Assembly: GCA_902781505.1 (NCBI GenBank)
Contig: CACZJL010000013.1
Coordinates: 1 to 53,908, forward strand
Source of the DNA: an uncultured Lachnospiraceae bacterium
Lineage (GTDB): Bacteria; Bacillota; Clostridia; Lachnospirales; Lachnospiraceae
Direction: 5' to 3'
Length of the DNA stretch: 53,908 bases
The notes under the pieces were generated by a model. That model was given only the letters and a program-made list of their open reading frames with translations, searched no databases and was not told the origin of the DNA. A program made the position numbers and the translations under genes. Shown one piece after another: positions 50,602 through 53,908 of the stretch (its first letter is position 1; every line of letters starts with the position of its first letter).

Positions 50602-51354
50602 ATGAAATTTGTATCTTGGAATGTAAACGGTCTGAGAGCCTGTGTCACAAAGGGCTTCAAGGACGTTTTTAATGAATTAAACGCAGATTGTTTCTGTCTG
50701 CAGGAAACAAAATTACAGGAAGGTCAGATTGACCTAGATCTTCCCGGCTACGAACAGTATTGGAATTATGCAGAAAAGAAAGGATATTCAGGCACTGCTA
50801 TCTTTACAAGAATTCATCCTCTTTCTGTATCCTACGGAATCGGAGTGGAGGAGCACGATCACGAGGGTCGTGTCATCACCCTCGAGTTTGAAGACTATTA
50901 TCTGGTAACCTGCTACACGCCAAATTCTCAAAACGAACTGGCACGACTCCCATATCGAATGACATGGGAAGATGCATTCAGAGAGTATCTGATGAAGCTT
51001 GATTCAAAGAAACCAGTCATTGTCTGCGGTGATTTAAATGTTGCCCACAACGAAATCGATCTTAAGAATCCGAAAACAAACCGCAAAAACGCTGGATTTT
51101 CAGATGAAGAGCGCGAAAAGATGACAATGTTACTTTCTAACGGCTTCACCGATACCTTCCGCCATTTCTATCCGGATAAGGAACAGATTTACTCCTGGTG
51201 GTCTTACCGCTTTAAGGCCCGTGAGAAAAATGCCGGATGGCGCATCGACTACTTCCTTGTATCCGACCGCTTTGTTCCTCATTTACAGGATGCAACGATT
51301 GAAACCGAAATCCTCGGAAGTGACCACTGCCCTGTTACCATTACCTTTGAATAA
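50602..51354 (+). CDS. xth: Exodeoxyribonuclease III / AP endonuclease
   Basis: 250 residues, full length. Endonuclease/exonuclease/phosphatase fold: [16 protein letters not shown] with the metal Glu, GDLNVAH, and the catalytic GSDHCPV. It cuts DNA 5' of abasic sites and has 3'-5' exonuclease activity in base-excision repair. The motif [23 protein letters not shown] is typical of the ExoA type of Firmicutes. AAAGGA site. Confidence 0.95.
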   Translation: MKFVSWNVNGLRACVTKGFKDVFNELNADCFCLQETKLQEGQIDLDLPGYEQYWNYAEKKGYSGTAIFTRIHPLSVSYGIGVEEHDHEGRVITLEFEDYYLVTCYTPNSQNELARLPYRMTWEDAFREYLMKLDSKKPVIVCGDLNVAHNEIDLKNPKTNRKNAGFSDEEREKMTMLLSNGFTDTFRHFYPDKEQIYSWWSYRFKAREKNAGWRIDYFLVSDRFVPHLQDATIETEILGSDHCPVTITFE

Positions 51355-51404
51355 AGAAGAGGCTGAATTCGCGTCCGCTCCGTCTGTTCAACAAAGCTTT
51401 CACA

Positions 51405-52340
51405 TCAGGTACGACGAATATTGGAATCAAGCCACTTATTAAATCCAAGCCATGACTTCTCATCTTTCGCCTCGAGTGCCTCACGGAACGTTTCCATCTT
51501 TGCATCCGTATCATCTGCCAGAGAAAGAGCCTTTGCCTCTGCAATTGCAGGAGTCTTTGGAGAACCAAACTCCATCTTTCCGTGATGAGACAGAATCATA
51601 TGGCCGATTTCTGATGCCAGAAGCTCAGGGAATCCGGGAATTTCCTTAATCTTCTCCTGAATCATCTCGTAGCCCATCACAATGTGGCCGAGAAGATTGC
51701 CTTCGTCTGTATAATCATTTAACGGGAACGGAGATAATTCTCTTGTCTTGCCGACATCGTGAAGCATCGCACAGGACACGAGTAAATCTCTGTTTAACCA
51801 GTCATAATTTTTAGCCATGCCGTCGCAAAGCTTCGTAACACTTAAGGAATGCTCCAAAAGGCCGCCTGCGAAGCCATGATGTACGGACTTGGCAGCGGAG
51901 CTTGCCTTAAACTTCTTAATAAAATCAGAATCTTCCACAAAAAACTTCTTAAGAAGCGTCTTGATATACTCATCCTGAATGCTCTCTACGAACTGCAGTA
52001 ACTCAGCATACATGTCATCGATTGCAAAACGGCTGCCCGGAATGTAATTTAACGGATCATACTCATCCTCTTCGGCCTTTCTGATTCGCTCAATCTTAAA
52101 CTGAAGCTGTCCGTTGTAATTGATGACCGTTCCCTGTGCGAATACAAAATCCATCGGTTCAAAGTCACTAATTCCACCGGAAGACGGGTCCCAGATTTTC
52201 GTATCGATCTGACCGGTCTTATCAATCAGAATGACATTCTCGAATTCCTTTCCTGCCTTGGTAAATGCAGTCGCCTTCGATCTGCATAAATAGACCTCTG
52301 ATACGCGGTCACCATCTCTTAATTCGTCAATATATCTCAT
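51405..52340 (-). CDS. yhaM: YhaM-type 3'-5' exoribonuclease
   Basis: 311 residues. N-terminal OB-fold domain at about 10-110 (VILIDKTGQIDTKIWD) followed by an HD domain with HHGFAGGLLEHSLSV, CAMLHDVGKTRELS, GHIVMGYEMI and HMILSHHG. This layout is YhaM, a 3'-5' exonuclease acting on RNA ends. Its ATG shares a base with the TAA of the upstream gene (TAATG), so translation is coupled to an HtrA-like protein. Confidence 0.9.
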   Translation of the reverse strand: MRYIDELRDGDRVSEVYLCRSKATAFTKAGKEFENVILIDKTGQIDTKIWDPSSGGISDFEPMDFVFAQGTVINYNGQLQFKIERIRKAEEDEYDPLNYIPGSRFAIDDMYAELLQFVESIQDEYIKTLLKKFFVEDSDFIKKFKASSAAKSVHHGFAGGLLEHSLSVTKLCDGMAKNYDWLNRDLLVSCAMLHDVGKTRELSPFPLNDYTDEGNLLGHIVMGYEMIQEKIKEIPGFPELLASEIGHMILSHHGKMEFGSPKTPAIAEAKALSLADDTDAKMETFREALEAKDEKSWLGFNKWLDSNIRRT

Positions 52341-53710
52341 TATTCTTTAACTTCCTTTGGTTCTTCACTTAATACGACATTAAACTGCAAATCCGAATAT
52401 ACGCCTTTGCCAAGTCGTTTCACCACAACCGGCACAGTCTGTCCCTTCGAATACTTATACAGCCTTTCATGGAAGCCGCGAAGCGTCGTCACTTCTGCGT
52501 CTTCCAGACTTACAATAACATCTCCCGGCTGAATACCGGCAGTATACGCAGGGGAATTATATTCCACAGAGGATACATAAATGCCTTCCGGCAGACTGTA
52601 CTCTCCTGCAAGATCCTTTGTAACATTCTGACCCTTGATACCAAAATACAGACTTCCGCGACCATTACAGATCTGCGAAATCATCAGCTTCAAATCAGAA
52701 ATTCCAAGATAGGAGAACATACTTGTATTTTCGGTCTCACTGATTCCAATCAGGTTTCCGTCTCCGTTAAACAGAAAGGCGAAATCATCCGCACTGTGGG
52801 AGATATTCGTCTTGATTTCCGCACAGTCATTATCCACCATGCTGAGGTCGGATACCGACGTAATCATGCCATAATCCACCGAATCATTCTCTCCGTGCAC
52901 ACGCCCATACGTCAGAACCATGCTGCCCTGCTTCACCTTATAGGAATTACCAAGGCTGATTGGTTCAATCTGAGATTTTTCTTCCGAAGTAAGCATTGCC
53001 TGAGGAACGGAAACGAGAGCGATTCCTGCACTTGCACTACTTCCTAAGAACGCGCCGTCCACCTGTGCCCCGGATGGAAATTTGATGACAATGGAATTAA
53101 TATCCTCGATAGCAGACAGTTCCGTTAAGATGACATACATAAAGGAACTCTTTCCAATGACAACTCCTGCTGTCTTCGAATCGGTTCCGGACTCACTGAC
53201 TGACAGGTAGTCCGAGATGGAATCTCTTGTATGATCCACAAGGACCATAGATTTCTCGATATTTCCGACATTCTCCTGCAGACCTCTAAGAAGTGTGTCA
53301 TAATTCATGTTTCCTTCACTGTCACTGCTGGCCTCTGAAATATCGACCTGAGAAGAACCGGAATCCTTCGCTGTCGTCGGCGTGGCGGCATCCGGAAACT
53401 TATCACTTTCAATTTTAATATCTGAGGTTTCTGCTGAAACCTTTCGACTCAACCATGGTAACAGAATCGGCTTTAATAATAAAAGAACAACAATCAGCAC
53501 TACGGCAACACATCCTGTGCCAAGTAGCAGAAGACGTCGCTTCGACATCTTTTTGTGCTTCATGCTGAATTTTTCAACGACCTGCTCCGTATAGAGCGGA
53601 CGCTCCTGTGTCCGGCTCTCCTCAGGCCGCTCCTGTGTCTGATTCTCTTCTGCTGTCTCTTTGTCGATGACAGCTTTATCTGCCTGTGTCTCTAAACGAT
53701 CTTCACTCAT
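52340..53710 (-). CDS. HtrA/DegP-like membrane protein lacking the catalytic triad, with PDZ domain
   Basis: 456 residues from the ATG at 53708-53710. A long cytoplasmic tail (about 55 residues, charged), membrane helix at about 60-85, Ser-rich linker, a trypsin-like S1C domain at about 145-340 and a C-terminal PDZ domain (GIYVSSVEYNSPAYTAGIQPGDVIVSLEDAEV). In the protease domain the triad is missing: TELSAI replaces the usual TNxHV, the segment SAGIALVSVP lacks the usual D, and SADDFAFLFNGDGNLIG replaces GNSGGPL. It is therefore predicted to bind rather than cut proteins. Translationally coupled to the YhaM gene. Own promoter at 53770-53798. Confidence 0.82.
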   Translation of the reverse strand: MSEDRLETQADKAVIDKETAEENQTQERPEESRTQERPLYTEQVVEKFSMKHKKMSKRRLLLLGTGCVAVVLIVVLLLLKPILLPWLSRKVSAETSDIKIESDKFPDAATPTTAKDSGSSQVDISEASSDSEGNMNYDTLLRGLQENVGNIEKSMVLVDHTRDSISDYLSVSESGTDSKTAGVVIGKSSFMYVILTELSAIEDINSIVIKFPSGAQVDGAFLGSSASAGIALVSVPQAMLTSEEKSQIEPISLGNSYKVKQGSMVLTYGRVHGENDSVDYGMITSVSDLSMVDNDCAEIKTNISHSADDFAFLFNGDGNLIGISETENTSMFSYLGISDLKLMISQICNGRGSLYFGIKGQNVTKDLAGEYSLPEGIYVSSVEYNSPAYTAGIQPGDVIVSLEDAEVTTLRGFHERLYKYSKGQTVPVVVKRLGKGVYSDLQFNVVLSEEPKEVKE

Positions 53711-53769
53711 CAAACTCACCTGTAACTGTAAAGTAAGATTTCAATCCCGCTTCAACTTCTTTCCTATCT

Positions 53770-53798
53770 AGTTTAATCGGAACGGAAGAATAAAGCAA
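53770..53798 (-). promoter_or_regulatory. Promoter of the HtrA-like/yhaM operon
   Basis: Minus strand TTGCTT at 53793-53798, 17-base spacer, TAAACT at 53770-53775, 60 bases ahead of the start. The remaining bases to the window end hold no gene. Confidence 0.65.
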
Positions 53799-53908
53799 TA
53801 AGCGAAAGCCGGCAGCGTAAATTTGTACTCGGAAATCACAGAAAAGACTATCCCTGTGGTTTTGTGATTAAAATTAGATTTGAAATCATTCTACTATTTT
53901 TCTCTTTT

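Noticed and set aside
52469..53047. 192-codon open frame on the plus strand within the HtrA-like gene
   Set aside because: Antisense to a gene with clear PDZ domain and ribosome binding site; no domain of its own.
1..53908. tRNA, rRNA, CRISPR arrays, insertion sequences or prophage genes
   Set aside because: I found no cloverleaf-like sequence, regularly spaced repeats, transposase, integrase or phage structural genes in either strand.

Overview
The window looks like a chromosomal stretch from an anaerobic, moderately AT-rich Firmicute of the class Clostridia, most likely a Lachnospiraceae member. This rests on type III glutamine synthetase, a class II FBP aldolase, a class B sortase, GHKL/LytTR signalling, an OPT transporter paired with a PqqD-like protein, 2-hydroxyacyl-CoA dehydratase-family genes, DUF6472, clear AGGAGG-type ribosome binding sites and many short hairpin-plus-T terminators. 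I see no rRNA, tRNA, CRISPR array, phage or insertion sequence. The content is mostly core and metabolic, arranged in short operons, with about two thirds of the genes on the minus strand.

Layout. 1-2.2 kb: a decayed agr-like peptide-signalling locus, with an intact LytTR response regulator, a broken GHKL sensor kinase, and a candidate LytTR-regulated promoter without a usable gene behind it. 2.3-5.3 kb: a two-gene module made of an HgdB-type iron-sulfur protein and an unusual fusion of a second HgdB-like domain with the ATP-dependent activator. 5.4-11.1 kb: a minus-strand operon (PAP2 phosphatase, alpha/beta hydrolase, degenerate GH28 protein, tRNA-dihydrouridine synthase, ThDP enzyme, possible 16-residue ORF). 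11.2-13.5 kb: OPT peptide transporter plus PqqD-like protein. 13.8-15.3 kb: a Lon-like AAA+ ATPase without protease domain. 15.4-18.7 kb: hexuronate/KDPG catabolism (eda, uxuB-type SDR with a perfect cre site, AEC transporter, stand-alone VOC protein). 18.7-24.1 kb: envelope and unknown proteins, a GNAT, cyclophilin, and a TPM/zinc-ribbon operon.

24.2-28.5 kb (plus strand): fba, sortase B, glnN with a terminator in its leader. 28.6-34.6 kb: a seven-gene minus-strand series that combines tRNA modification (tcdA, rhodanese-TtcA fusion), a LysR regulator, an aminotransferase, a NYN/OST-HTH putative RNase, DUF6472 and luxS. 34.7-37.6 kb: uracil permease with a structured leader, HD hydrolase and FCD-type GntR regulator. 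37.8-42.6 kb (plus strand): ppx-ppk-pfk, a polyphosphate operon ending in a phosphofructokinase. 42.7-45.9 kb: DAHP synthase and three membrane proteins, two of them related zinc-ribbon proteins. 46-53.9 kb: purC, glutathione peroxidase, lipoprotein esterase, DUF4203 protein, argC, exonuclease III, YhaM-type exoribonuclease and an HtrA-like protein that has lost its catalytic triad.

The points that most deserve a second look are the HgdB plus HgdB-activator fusion pair, the ppx-ppk-pfk operon, the catalytically dead HtrA and GH28 homologues, the protease-less Lon-like ATPase with an altered Walker B, the OPT/PqqD pair, two divergent promoters that appear to share one -35 hexamer, and two leader regions (glnN, uracil permease) with terminators ahead of the gene. 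None is proven to be a new system; all calls come from reading the sequence without database searches.
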